Positions 24,513 through 33,307 of a stretch of DNA of 35,576 nt are shown here, one piece after another. The DNA lies in the NCBI GenBank assembly GCA_015065795.1, contig SVPO01000009.1, positions 1-35,576 on the forward strand, given 5' to 3'. The notes beneath the pieces are model-generated. The model was given only the letters and a program-made list of their open reading frames with translations. It did no database searches and had not been told where the DNA came from. The translations under genes were made by a program, and so were the position numbers. Source of the DNA: Oscillospiraceae bacterium (GTDB lineage Bacteria; Bacillota; Clostridia; Oscillospirales; Acutalibacteraceae). The stretch's first letter is position 1; every line of letters begins with the position of its first letter.

Positions 24513-26417
24513 CTATAGTCTCTTGTCGTCGCGTCCGCTCTGGATGTACTCGATGTTGATAGCGTCCGGCTCAAAGGGCTGCGCTTTACCGCAGGAGATG
24601 CGCAGGGCGGCGTAATTCACTTTAGCCATATCCAGACGGCGCACCGTTCGCCGGGCGTACGCTCCGGCAGGAAACGCCATCACGCAGCGTGTCCGCCAGC
24701 CGTCGCCGCCGTTTACTGACAGATCTATATCCGTCTCGTCACCCGGCTGGATCTGCAGCGCTGCTTTTGTGTACCGGCGCTGCTTGTGGAATAAACCTCC
24801 CTGCAGGTCAGGTGTTTCCCAGCAGGACAGGAACGGCTCGCCATTGTCGGTGAGCAGTGATTCGTCGAACCGATAGACATTGCCCTCATCGTCGCCGAAA
24901 TACAGCTCGTTGTTCCACTGCCACAGGCAGCGCGCAGGGATGCCCGTCCACAGAAACGCTTCGTACTGATACGTAGAATGCGGCTCGTCGGGGGTGTAGG
25001 TCTTCATGCTGCCATCCAGCAGATATATCCGGTGGTTTACAGCGAGCATATAGTAATCCTTCCACACCAGCGCAATGGCGTCGTTGATGTTATTCTCCTT
25101 CAGCAGTGAGCCGTTGATGTAGAACGATCTGTCCTGTGCGTATTTCTCGGCGGTCAGGTCAGCGGACGTCAGCGCGAACACTCCGTTCTCGGTCAGAAAA
25201 AGCGGCTCGTTGCCGAGCTCCGCGTAGCTGAATGACGCTGTGTTTTTCGGACCGCGGATGATGTTCATCGTCGGGAACGACTGTCGGTTGGCATCACTCG
25301 TGTCGGTGACAGGGGTGCGGATGTAGATCGAGCCGTCCGACTTGTGGGTGGCGAGATAGCTGCCGAGGTTGGAATATCCGATGATCTTGCTACGCGAATC
25401 ACCCAGTATGGAGTAATTCAGATCCGACCAATAGGTGTAGTCGTCGATCTCCGACCAGTAGTCGCGGTTGGGATACTCAGGATTGCCGGTGGCGAATATG
25501 CGTGTGCCGCCGGTGGGCAGCTGGTATGCGACTGCGACAGTGCATTTGTCAATCCACGCGCGCTTCTCGGAGCGATCCTTGCTGACGGTTATCGATACAT
25601 TTGACTGGCCGTCAACGGGAGTGACAGCCGGCGCGGTAACGAATCTGACCACACCTGCGACGTAGTTGACGTTATAGTCCACACCCTCGGTCAGCTCGCG
25701 CCATGTGATGCCATCGTCGTTCATCAACTTTACCGTGGCTCCTGCATCGGCGATCAGATCGTCAAACGACATCTGATACGACGTGCTCTCGCCGTCGGCG
25801 TAGAACAGCTCGGTAAACGCGTCCGACAACATATTCACATCCTCGTACGCCGTACCGCCGCCCTTGGGGTCGCGGTCGATCATGACCGTGGGAACGTACG
25901 CGCTGTCGCTAAGCTTCGGAGCAAAATAGATGCGGGTTTCGCTGCCATCCAGTTTGTCAGCGTAAACAAGGAGTCTGGCTGCAAGACCATCAAATATACA
26001 GTTGCCTTTTGTGATGCAGGAACGGTGATTCGCAAGGCCAGTAGTGGTTATCGGCGTGCCGTTTATTGCCTCATTCTCAGCGTCCGCTCTGCTGCCGGCA
26101 ATGAGCGTGCCGTCCATATAAAGGTTATTGCCGGCATGAACAATGCACCGCTCGTTTTCACCTTTCGGGCGAGCCGTGGTCGCCCCGTTGATCCTGCCGC
26201 TGTACGGCTGCTCGTTCACCCGCTCGTAGCCCATGCGGCGCTTGACCTTGCCGGGAGCAGAGCGCATCATGTTGCGGCAGTCGGGCGAACGGGTCAGGGA
26301 CATCAAGGTCGGCTTGCTGCTTAGGTCAATACCGTTGAACTGATTGATCTGGATTATCTGCGTGCTCGGCGGCTTCGGAGCACCACCGGCGAACGCAGCT
26401 GCAGGGATGTATGGCAT
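24513..26417 (-). CDS. P22 gp10-like tail nozzle / DNA stabilisation protein
   Basis: 634 residues. ATG at 26417 has GAGGTGA six bases upstream, overlapping the previous stop. The N-terminus has the family-like run FNGIDLSSKPTLMSLTRSPD followed by CRNM and APGKVKRRMGYERV. A long body of beta-strands with Tyr, Asp and Gly turns follows, in keeping with the propeller-like nozzle proteins of podoviruses (P22 gp10, T7 gp12). These plug the connector and hold packaged DNA. Order after the capsid and connector genes agrees. No myo- or siphovirus tail tube, tape measure or sheath gene is visible in this window. Confidence 0.7.
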   Translation of the reverse strand: MPYIPAAAFAGGAPKPPSTQIIQINQFNGIDLSSKPTLMSLTRSPDCRNMMRSAPGKVKRRMGYERVNEQPYSGRINGATTARPKGENERCIVHAGNNLYMDGTLIAGSRADAENEAINGTPITTTGLANHRSCITKGNCIFDGLAARLLVYADKLDGSETRIYFAPKLSDSAYVPTVMIDRDPKGGGTAYEDVNMLSDAFTELFYADGESTSYQMSFDDLIADAGATVKLMNDDGITWRELTEGVDYNVNYVAGVVRFVTAPAVTPVDGQSNVSITVSKDRSEKRAWIDKCTVAVAYQLPTGGTRIFATGNPEYPNRDYWSEIDDYTYWSDLNYSILGDSRSKIIGYSNLGSYLATHKSDGSIYIRTPVTDTSDANRQSFPTMNIIRGPKNTASFSYAELGNEPLFLTENGVFALTSADLTAEKYAQDRSFYINGSLLKENNINDAIALVWKDYYMLAVNHRIYLLDGSMKTYTPDEPHSTYQYEAFLWTGIPARCLWQWNNELYFGDDEGNVYRFDESLLTDNGEPFLSCWETPDLQGGLFHKQRRYTKAALQIQPGDETDIDLSVNGGDGWRTRCVMAFPAGAYARRTVRRLDMAKVNYAALRISCGKAQPFEPDAINIEYIQSGRDDKRL

Positions 26418-26428
26418 AGACTATCACC

Positions 26429-27337
26429 TCACTCTATGGTATAGGCAGCCTGTATCTGCAGGATGCCGCCGCGCTCCTGCCGCTCAAGGTTGGCGATACG
26501 CGAGCTGAATTCCGCGTCCAGCCAGTAAGATACGCTCTGGCTCTCAGGGATGCCGCGCGCCAGATCGGACGCAAGCTTCAGACCCACAAGCGCTTCGGCT
26601 TCCGGTGCCACCTCAAGAGGCGTATCGTCATGCGCCTCGAATGGGACGTCTTTCGGATTGCGCCAGTAGTGGAATTCAAACTGACCGGACACTCTGCGCG
26701 GCAGCAGGAAGGTGCGGAAGCCCTCGAGGCGCACGTCGTGGAATTCCTCGTAACTGGTGCCGTCGGATGTGCGCACGCACTTGTCATACTCACGCAGATC
26801 ACAGGGCAGGTCGTAGGCGGCGTAGGGCGTGTTCGCCTGAACGTCGTCCTCGTAGCGGAAGGGGATGTCATATGCTGCGACGTATCTGATGGACGATACG
26901 CCCTCCGAGGTCACGCGCAGACTAGTCTTTCCACTGTTGTCCGGGAGGGCGATTCTTACCGGAGCAAACCCGTTGTCGGAGTAATGTTTCGTGTGGTATA
27001 GCTCCTGACTGCCACGGGTTACGACGACATCGACCTCGCCGCTGACTTCCAGATACAGGGCACGCATATCGTTGATATTCACCGTGTAGTCATTGCCGGG
27101 CAGAACGCTGCGAACGATATAAGCATCGCCGAGCAGATTCGGGATAGGATCCTGCACGACGGTAAAGGTCTTTGGAATTCTGAACTGCCCTGCAAGCACG
27201 CTGACAACGCCGGACAACAGATGCGCCGCACGGTCTTTGTAGTCGGCAAGGTGTGCCGGAGCGGGATTGTCGCCGTTGATGGAGGCCTCGTCCATCCAGC
27301 GCAGGGCTTCTTCTATTGCTCTGCCTTTGGTAATCAT
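26429..27337 (-). CDS. Putative head-tail connector / adaptor protein
   Basis: 302 residues, ATG at 27337 preceded by GGAGG. The N-terminal ~60 residues are helical (RAIEEALRWMDEASINGD), the middle is beta-rich, and the C-terminus has a helical stretch ending in RGGILQIQAAYTIE. Between capsid and nozzle genes in podovirus operons one finds adaptor or tubular proteins with an N-terminal helix bundle, and this gene fits that place and shape. The exact family is not certain. Confidence 0.6.
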   Translation of the reverse strand: MITKGRAIEEALRWMDEASINGDNPAPAHLADYKDRAAHLLSGVVSVLAGQFRIPKTFTVVQDPIPNLLGDAYIVRSVLPGNDYTVNINDMRALYLEVSGEVDVVVTRGSQELYHTKHYSDNGFAPVRIALPDNSGKTSLRVTSEGVSSIRYVAAYDIPFRYEDDVQANTPYAAYDLPCDLREYDKCVRTSDGTSYEEFHDVRLEGFRTFLLPRRVSGQFEFHYWRNPKDVPFEAHDDTPLEVAPEAEALVGLKLASDLARGIPESQSVSYWLDAEFSSRIANLERQERGGILQIQAAYTIE

Positions 27338-27349
27338 TCTGTTCCTCCG

Positions 27350-27390
27350 AAAAGAAAAATAAGGGCGGCGGCACGAAGCTCACCGCCCTT
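27350..27390 (-). terminator. Rho-independent terminator between capsid and tail genes
   Basis: On the minus strand AAGGGCGG (27390-27383) pairs with CCGCCCTT (27368-27361), followed by ATTTTTCTTTT. It lies after the gene at 27423-27785 and would stop part of the transcripts after the capsid module. Confidence 0.8.
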
Positions 27391-27394
27391 GCGT

Positions 27395-27425
27395 GATTGG
27401 TTACTTGATTGGTTGGGATTGGTTA
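27395..27425. repeat. Three GATTGGTT direct repeats before the capsid-module terminator
   Basis: GATTGGTT occurs at 27395-27402, 27407-27414 and 27418-27425, about one helical turn apart. The last overlaps the stop codon of the upstream gene. The role is unknown. Confidence 0.8.
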
Positions 27426-27785
27426 AGGAATGAGGTTCTGTCGTCTGAGAATTTCCGCAACGCGGTCGGGAACTTCGACTTCCTTGTTGTACGGAATCCG
27501 GAAGACGTAGCCGTTGATGCTTACGGGATGAGGCGGCACCGTACGTCCGCTCTCAAGCGCATCACGGTCAAGGATCTTGACGGTGCACTTGGGACGTGCG
27601 TCAAGAATCGCCTTTACGGATCGCGCTTCCTTGTCTATCTTTGCGTCGGTCAGACCGTCGGAAACAGAAGCCGCTGCGGATGTCTCCTGCGCTGTAGCCG
27701 CAGAGGAAGCAGCCTCAACGACGGTTTCCTCAACGGGGGCAGTGCTCTCAGGAGCCGCAGCGGGCTCGGTTTTTGTCTTTGCCAT
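27423..27785 (-). CDS. Small capsid-module protein, unknown role
   Basis: 120 residues, ATG at 27785 with GGAGGAG upstream. The first ~55 residues are low complexity (Ala, Glu, Thr, Ser, Pro) and likely disordered. The C-terminal half has VSINGYVFRIPYNKEVEVPDRVAEILRRQN, a short motif (NGxxxxIPxxxxVxVPxxVxExL) found in small proteins beside capsid genes of many phages. It follows the major capsid gene and precedes a strong terminator, so a capsid decoration or head-completion role is possible. Confidence 0.55.
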   Translation of the reverse strand: MAKTKTEPAAAPESTAPVEETVVEAASSAATAQETSAAASVSDGLTDAKIDKEARSVKAILDARPKCTVKILDRDALESGRTVPPHPVSINGYVFRIPYNKEVEVPDRVAEILRRQNLIP

Positions 27786-27803
27786 AGTTGTTCTCCTCCG
27801 TCT

Positions 27804-28802
27804 TTAGACTGTAGCTCCGTGCTCCACGCGGATCATAGCCAGCTCGTTCAGGCGTACAGCCGTGAAGCAGCCTTTATAACCCACTGTGTTTCTCTGCTCA
27901 AGGGGGTCGGAGCTGTCGCTGTCCTTGGCATACTTGATAATGATTCTGGGTGCGCCCTCGCCCTCCAGCTCAGGAACGCCGTAAGCATCACGACCGATGA
28001 TCATGGTGCCGTAAACATCCTCACCGTTGGCGCCTGCGCCCTCAAAGACAGGAGCGTTGGTGCTCTCAACAAACTTGACCTTGTGAATCTTGCCAACCTC
28101 GCCGTTGACGATGTTCGCGCCGCCATTGTACTTGGAGATGTCCTGCCAGAGCTGGTCCTCCTGAATGTCGTAGGCTGCGTCGGGATGAATGATTCCGATG
28201 TAGAAGCCATCTTCAAAAGGCTTGACGTTCTGCCTCTTGAGGGCGCGGACAGCCTTCTTGATGGTGGCGCTGTCAAGGATATTTGCCGCTCCCACTTCCT
28301 CGCGGCCGGTACCGGCGGCATAGAAAACATTGGATCCGTCAGCAACAACGTTTCTTACGATAGTGTCGTACTTGAGCGCTGCAGCCTCGCCGTGAAGCTC
28401 GGATGCCTCAGTGATAACGGGGTCGATGCCCATCTGGTCAAGCTTGTCGGTAATGACCGAATAGTCACCGTACTGCTTGAGCTTGGCTTCGACTGTGCTC
28501 ATGGAAAGAGCAGTTCCCGGAGGGGTGATTCCTTCGGTCAGGGCATCAGTGTTCACCGGCAGAGACTCGAAGCGGCGGAAGTTGATGGTGTCGCCCTCGT
28601 TCTTGGGTACAGGTCTTTTCTGACCGTATTTGCAGAAAACGAGATTGGGGAGCAGACGCTCAAGCAGCGCCTTCTCGTAGAATTTTTTGTTGTCTCCGGA
28701 CATGTTCCCGTCGAGGGTGTTCATGTTGGCGTCAACGGCGCCGAACGCCAGCATCATGGGAAACAGCAGAATATTTCGGAGCAGTCTTGTAAATTTCTTC
28801 AT
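27804..28802 (-). CDS. Major capsid protein, N4-gp56 family
   Basis: 332 residues, ATG at 28802 with AAGGAAC upstream. The family pattern is clear: KYGQKRPVPKNEGDTINFRR near residues 59-78, then LTEGITPPGTALS, KQYGDYSVITDKLDQMGIDP and LHGEAA. The HK97-type fold is expected and the product forms the capsid shell. The N-terminus (MKKFTRLLRNILLFPMMLAF) is unusually hydrophobic, a variant of the NLQLFA-like start often seen in Firmicute phage capsid proteins; it is probably a scaffold-contact or removed peptide, not an export signal. The scaffold gene lies 23 bases upstream. Confidence 0.9.
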   Translation of the reverse strand: MKKFTRLLRNILLFPMMLAFGAVDANMNTLDGNMSGDNKKFYEKALLERLLPNLVFCKYGQKRPVPKNEGDTINFRRFESLPVNTDALTEGITPPGTALSMSTVEAKLKQYGDYSVITDKLDQMGIDPVITEASELHGEAAALKYDTIVRNVVADGSNVFYAAGTGREEVGAANILDSATIKKAVRALKRQNVKPFEDGFYIGIIHPDAAYDIQEDQLWQDISKYNGGANIVNGEVGKIHKVKFVESTNAPVFEGAGANGEDVYGTMIIGRDAYGVPELEGEGAPRIIIKYAKDSDSSDPLEQRNTVGYKGCFTAVRLNELAMIRVEHGATV

Positions 28803-28825
28803 GTGTTATGTTCCTTTCGTAGAGG

Positions 28826-29551
28826 TTAAGATTTTCTGTAGCCTCCACGCTTGGCAATTGCGAGATGCTTGCTGAACTCCTCGGAACTCATGTTAAGCCA
28901 GTCGACGGGTTCGCTTGCGCCGCCGCCTCCGATCGAACCGGGGGAAGCTGCGCCGGCAGCTCTGACCGAGGCAAGCGCTTCGGTTTTTGCCTTTTCGATG
29001 TCACGGGCGCGGATGTCGTCGTAGTGCGCAGACATGATCACTCTGAGGGCGGAATCGAGATCGATTTCCTGCCCGTTGCTGGCTGAGGCTTCCATGAGCT
29101 GCATCACGTCGTCGTGATACTCTTCATAGACGGAAGCAAGCGCAGGGTTGGCTCTGATGGCCGCCTCCTGTTCTCTGAATCCTGCGTCACGTTCTCGCTG
29201 CTGGAACTCCGCTACCTGTGCGCGCAGACGGGAAAGCTCGGCGGCTGATTCGGGGTCGCCACCCACTTCGTCTGCCGCCTGCATGGCGCGGTAGTCCTGC
29301 ATCTCTGCAAGCGTGGAGATGGGTTTGCCTGTGTAGGGATTGGTCATGCCGAGACCGGCGATTGCGGCGTCAGTCCGCTCAGCGGACATTTTGTTGAGCC
29401 GATCGCTGAAAGCTTTCGTCTGGCTGACATCGTGCCCGGCGGACGATGCGCCAGAGGGAGCGGCGGCACTCCCAGCAGCGGGGGTATCCGCGCCGCCAGC
29501 ATCGACGGGAGCGGTATCCACTGCATTAGCAGCCATGTTTTCGAGTTCCAT
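28826..29551 (-). CDS. Capsid scaffold protein
   Basis: 241 residues, ATG at 29551 with AAGGAGAG upstream. The N-terminus is Ala/Gly/Pro-rich. The middle is charged and helical (SAAELSRLRAQVAEFQQRER), and the C-terminus has VDWLNMSSEEFSKHLAIAKR followed by a basic tail. This composition, coiled-coil middle and basic end are usual for scaffold proteins, and the gene directly precedes the capsid gene. Scaffolds direct procapsid assembly and then leave. Confidence 0.75.
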   Translation of the reverse strand: MELENMAANAVDTAPVDAGGADTPAAGSAAAPSGASSAGHDVSQTKAFSDRLNKMSAERTDAAIAGLGMTNPYTGKPISTLAEMQDYRAMQAADEVGGDPESAAELSRLRAQVAEFQQRERDAGFREQEAAIRANPALASVYEEYHDDVMQLMEASASNGQEIDLDSALRVIMSAHYDDIRARDIEKAKTEALASVRAAGAASPGSIGGGGASEPVDWLNMSSEEFSKHLAIAKRGGYRKS

Positions 29552-29621
29552 TCTGAACTCTCCTTTCTGCGCTTTTGTGGGCGAGGTTCGGAGCGCATAC
29601 CGTTTTGCAGCCGCAAATATG

Positions 29622-29659
29622 AAAGCGCCGCCTGCCTAATTCAGCAGGTGACGCTTTTC
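29622..29659 (-). terminator. Hairpin between portal and capsid modules (weak terminator or processing site)
   Basis: The plus-strand run AAAGCGCCGCCTGC (29622-29635) is nearly complementary to GCAGGTGACGCTTTT (29644-29658), forming a strong hairpin that takes in the last codons of the zinc-ribbon gene. On the minus strand only a short broken T-run (CTTTCATATTTG) follows, so termination may be partial. Confidence 0.5.
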
Positions 29660-29830
29660 AAACGTTTCGTTGCTTCCGCACGCGGGGTTCATACACCGGA
29701 GCTGCTGCACCAGATAGATGCGGTCGGGCTGTTCGGGGTCATCACTGCGTTCGGATTTGTAGACGCTGCCCACGATTCGCAGGTCGGCACTACACTTAGG
29801 GCAGATTCTAGGAGCTGTTGCGTTTTCCAC
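29636..29830 (-). CDS. Small zinc-ribbon protein
   Basis: 64 residues from GTG at 29830, with AAGGAGG nine bases upstream. Cys10-Pro-Lys-Cys13 and Cys46-x4-Cys51 form a four-cysteine zinc ribbon with a strand and a loop of 32 residues between. It lies between portal and scaffold genes. Small zinc ribbons of this type occur in phage head modules with no proven role. Confidence 0.65.
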   Translation of the reverse strand: MENATAPRICPKCSADLRIVGSVYKSERSDDPEQPDRIYLVQQLRCMNPACGSNETFEKRHLLN

Positions 29831-29847
29831 TATGCTGTTCCTCCTTG

Positions 29848-31602
29848 TTAAACGGTCGGGGCTTTCGGGATGGGCGGCAGCTCAATGCCTCCGACGCCGC
29901 CGGCTCGGGTAACGCCCTCAGGCATCGTTCCGCCGTCTGTCGGCACGGTTCCGTCGGGAGGCATCATGCCCTGCCCCTGCAGCTCTGCCATGATCTCCTG
30001 CATGAGCTGCTCCTTCTGTGCGTCGCGGTCGGACCATTTCTTTTTGAGCCGTTCCTTTTGAGGGAATACATTATCAGCAATAAGGTCAAGATGCTCGAAC
30101 TGATTAATAAATCCTCTGTCAAGGTAGCTCTCGAGTATAGACATGGTCAACGCCTCACTGTACTGCGAGCTGGCTCCCACGTCGATCTTGAGGTTGAACT
30201 CAATGCCTGCATACGCCGCGCCAGTGAACGCGCGGGTGTTGTCCATGGGGTCAGTGTCATCCGACGCATCGGTCACGGTGACATTGCGCTCGGTAGTGTA
30301 ATACGCCTTTATCATGTCCTCCCAGATGGCGCCCACCTGCTTGATGGTGCGCCAGAAATGGGACTGTATCTCCTCGATGGGCTTGATCGCCTGGGACTGC
30401 AGGGCGATGATCGCCGATGCGGAAATGTTGCTTCCCAGCGGCTCGCCGGAGGCAACCTCATTCACACCGGAGACGGTGCGCATCAGGTCGAAGATGCTCT
30501 GCGCCAGAGCCGACGCTCCCGAGGACATGGCAGGCGGATTGAGGTAAGTAATGCCGATGCCGTTGCCATAGTGGTCTGTCAGAATCTCGCCCGGCTCGTT
30601 GGTTATAGGCTGATTAAGTGCGCCCTGTTTGGCGATGATTTTCGGCCATGCGGTCTGCTGAGCGGACAGCAGTTCCATAGCTTTAAGGAAGTTGATCGCT
30701 TTCTGGGCAGGTATAAGGGTCTGACACTCGCCGATGCCGAAGATGCATTTTTTCCGGGTGCGCCAGTTCATCACGGCTATGGGATACCGCTTGATGACGT
30801 GTGTCGATCCCTCGGGGGTGAGGCTGCGCCCCTTGATGATCTCCACGTGTTCGGTGCAGCGATCAAATACAACTGCGCCATTCACGCGGTAATACTTCGT
30901 GAGGACAGTGACCTTCTTGCGGTTAGTCAGCTCTTTACGCGCAGCGGAATAACCCTCGTTCTCGTGACGGTCGTCGCCGGCGATGAGTTTGAGCTGATCC
31001 TCTTTGATGCCCTCCGCTCTGGCGGCTTCCTTGACATCCTCCGCATCCAGACGTTGGGAAATGATGATGTAGGGTTGGCGCTGTACGTCGCGACACTGGG
31101 GATTGCCGAAGAAAATGTTGAGCGGATCGATGGTCTCGCCGCGAATCTCGCCCACATAGGGATGCTCCGTGCCGCCGGTGACGCTGGTGTCGAAATAATA
31201 GTGGAGGATACCGGTACCCAGCGTGGCGGCGTCGTCCAGAAGTTCACTGTTAAGCTCCTCCTGATCGCAGCGCTCCCACAGCTGACGGGCGTAGTCGGTC
31301 ATGTCCTTTGCTCCCTCGGCAGCCAGAGCGGCAGTCTGCTCGTCGGCGGAGTATTCTGCCGGGCTGTACTGGATGGCAATGGGCTGGTTGACGATAGCCG
31401 ACCGCTTGTTGCGGATGAGCATCTCCACCACATTGAACACAGGTCGCGGAAGATTCTGCGTGCGCTTGGTTGCCGCAGGCCACTGCTCGCCCTCCTTGAA
31501 TTTCTCAAAGGCAGGGAAGTCGGCGGAGAAGCCCATGCTGCGCTGGTACTCCAGGCCGGCTTTGTATTCGTCCCACACGCGGGTGGTCATTGCCTCGCTC
31601 AT
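29848..31602 (-). CDS. Portal protein, P22 type
   Basis: 584 residues. ATG at 31602 overlaps the preceding stop by 4 bases (ATGA). The N-terminal part has VFNVVEMLIRNKRSAIVNQP; the middle has IDPLNIFFGNP, PIAVMNWRTRKKCIFGIGEC and NFLKAMELLSAQQTAWPKI, all typical of P22-like portals; the C-terminal part has a long helical stretch and a Pro/Gly-rich tail. Twelve copies form the DNA entry ring and dock the terminase. The order terminase, portal, scaffold, capsid supports the call. Confidence 0.88.
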   Translation of the reverse strand: MSEAMTTRVWDEYKAGLEYQRSMGFSADFPAFEKFKEGEQWPAATKRTQNLPRPVFNVVEMLIRNKRSAIVNQPIAIQYSPAEYSADEQTAALAAEGAKDMTDYARQLWERCDQEELNSELLDDAATLGTGILHYYFDTSVTGGTEHPYVGEIRGETIDPLNIFFGNPQCRDVQRQPYIIISQRLDAEDVKEAARAEGIKEDQLKLIAGDDRHENEGYSAARKELTNRKKVTVLTKYYRVNGAVVFDRCTEHVEIIKGRSLTPEGSTHVIKRYPIAVMNWRTRKKCIFGIGECQTLIPAQKAINFLKAMELLSAQQTAWPKIIAKQGALNQPITNEPGEILTDHYGNGIGITYLNPPAMSSGASALAQSIFDLMRTVSGVNEVASGEPLGSNISASAIIALQSQAIKPIEEIQSHFWRTIKQVGAIWEDMIKAYYTTERNVTVTDASDDTDPMDNTRAFTGAAYAGIEFNLKIDVGASSQYSEALTMSILESYLDRGFINQFEHLDLIADNVFPQKERLKKKWSDRDAQKEQLMQEIMAELQGQGMMPPDGTVPTDGGTMPEGVTRAGGVGGIELPPIPKAPTV

Positions 31603-31970
31603 TCGTCATCACTCCGCTTCTGCTGATAGCCATAGAGATACTCGTTGAGCATTTCGCCAAAGGCGTTTTCGATGATCTGCCTGGTCGGGGCGGCAGTCTG
31701 CTGTGTGTCTCTGATCTCCTCGACGCACTCCATGGTGGTGCAGATGACGCCGTCCATTTCGACGAGCTTTTCATTGAGGTGCTGTATGCGATCTTCCAGC
31801 GGGCGAACCTTATCGTTCAGCTGTCTAAGGGATTCTTTCAGCCAAAAATCAGCCTCTTTGTTGCGAAGCACCATTTTTGTTACTGCTTCGTTGTGTGCGT
31901 TGAACGCTTCCTCCGTCACGTACACAAACCCGGCTTTACGCAGCAGCCACGCTATAAACTTGCCTACCAA
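31599..31970 (-). CDS. Coiled-coil phage protein of unknown function, TTG start
   Basis: 123 residues. The start is TTG at 31970: AGGAGG lies nine bases before it and the gene overlaps the end of the large terminase gene by 7 bases. The N-terminus (about 1-13) is hydrophobic (FIAWLLRKAGFVYV). Residues about 35-85 are charged and helical (LRQLNDKVRPLEDRIQHLNE), a probable coiled coil. It sits between terminase and portal genes. I do not recognise a family. Confidence 0.65.
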   Translation of the reverse strand: MVGKFIAWLLRKAGFVYVTEEAFNAHNEAVTKMVLRNKEADFWLKESLRQLNDKVRPLEDRIQHLNEKLVEMDGVICTTMECVEEIRDTQQTAAPTRQIIENAFGEMLNEYLYGYQQKRSDDE

Positions 31971-33307
31971 TTTATCAAACCTCCTGTGTAGTCCTCCACC
32001 TCACGCAGCGCAGGCGGCAGGACGTTCTTTGTCACGGGTGCTGCCGGCTCAGCCATTGGGCGACCGGCGCAGAAATATCGGATAGCGTCCGGCGCGTGGG
32101 TGACCTCGTGGGGCTCACCGGCGGCATCGGACGGGTGTTTCTGATCAAACTGCAGCAGCGGTATGCTGCGGATCACATTCGGACAGGTTCGGAAAAAGCG
32201 CATGTTTGCGTACTGTCCGCCGTCGCCCTCACGCACCTTGAGCCATTCTTTCATATTCAGCCAGCCAGCGACGCGCTCGTTGTTGGTCTTGGTCAGATAG
32301 ATACCGCTCTCTCCGAAGATCTCGGCGACGCTCTTTCCGGTATCCTGCCTGCGGTTCCACATATCAGGCGGCGCAAACCACTGGAATATCTTCTCACCGT
32401 CGGTCAGGGCCTTGATACGCTGCGCCGCGTCGGAGATGATCAGGTTCGGCTCGTAGTGCTCCTTGTACACATACGACTGCCCCTCGGGGCTGACGGCGAT
32501 GCAGTAGGCCGCCAGCATATCCAGACCGTAGTCCATAGAAAAATACCGACGCCAGTGCGCCGGTATCGGGAATGGATCAACGACATGGATGTGCGGTCGC
32601 CATTCGGTGAAATACTGACCGACGAAGGAATCCCACTTGCCGTACAGCCAGGCGTCGCGAAGGGCATCGGAGAGGGATTCAAGATTCTTGACGTACTCCG
32701 GGTCGTTCTCCATCAGAGCGATGTTGTCGTAGACAGTAGCGGCGATGAAGTCGTAATCGTCCGGATTTTCGCCGGGCAGGAACTCGCGGTCTATGAACAG
32801 GCGCTTGACCCATGCGTGACCTACGTCGCCGGGATTGCACGTCAGGTATATGTGCTTGGGGAAGTTATTCACGCCGCGCACGGAACCTTTCAGTCTGTCA
32901 AACCAGTCCCACATGAACTGCGTCGCCTCATCAATACAGATGATGTCGTACTCGTTGCCATGGTAGCGGCGCAAGTCGTTGTCGTTATCGCAGTAGCCGA
33001 AGATTATCTGCGACTTGCCTTTTCTGCCGTGGTTGATCCACAGGGTCTTGTCCTTATCTTTGTATACTGCTCCCAGAGGCTCAAGCAGATTGCGCAGCGG
33101 CTCGATGTGGTTCTTGATGAGATCGGGATAGGTGCGGCGCAGAATGAGTATCTTGATGCCCGGCCAGAACAGCGCAAGCAGCGCCACCTTGACGCGGATC
33201 GCCCAGCTCTTGCCACCACCTCGCGATCCGCCGTAGGCAATGTATCGCGCCGTGGCTTTGAGGAACTGCCGCTGCTTTGCGTTGGGGCTGGGTATGTTGA
33301 GCTTCAT
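31964..33307 (-). CDS. terL: Terminase large subunit
   Basis: 447 residues. ATG at 33307 shares one base with the terS stop (TAATG). The ATPase domain has Walker A GGSRGGGKS (26-34) and Walker B IICIDEAT with Asp126-Glu127. The nuclease domain has MDYGLD (Asp259, Asp263) and an acidic THAPDAIRYF near the C-terminus. The segment LYGKWDSFVGQYF is common in the family. It pumps DNA through the portal and cuts concatemers. Confidence 0.95.
   Translation of the reverse strand: MKLNIPSPNAKQRQFLKATARYIAYGGSRGGGKSWAIRVKVALLALFWPGIKILILRRTYPDLIKNHIEPLRNLLEPLGAVYKDKDKTLWINHGRKGKSQIIFGYCDNDNDLRRYHGNEYDIICIDEATQFMWDWFDRLKGSVRGVNNFPKHIYLTCNPGDVGHAWVKRLFIDREFLPGENPDDYDFIAATVYDNIALMENDPEYVKNLESLSDALRDAWLYGKWDSFVGQYFTEWRPHIHVVDPFPIPAHWRRYFSMDYGLDMLAAYCIAVSPEGQSYVYKEHYEPNLIISDAAQRIKALTDGEKIFQWFAPPDMWNRRQDTGKSVAEIFGESGIYLTKTNNERVAGWLNMKEWLKVREGDGGQYANMRFFRTCPNVIRSIPLLQFDQKHPSDAAGEPHEVTHAPDAIRYFCAGRPMAEPAAPVTKNVLPPALREVEDYTGGLINW

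Noticed and set aside
27393..28829. Plus-strand frame of 478 codons over the capsid genes
   Set aside because: Shadow of the clearly recognised capsid gene on the minus strand.
29818..31626. Plus-strand frame of 602 codons over the portal gene
   Set aside because: Shadow of the P22-type portal gene.
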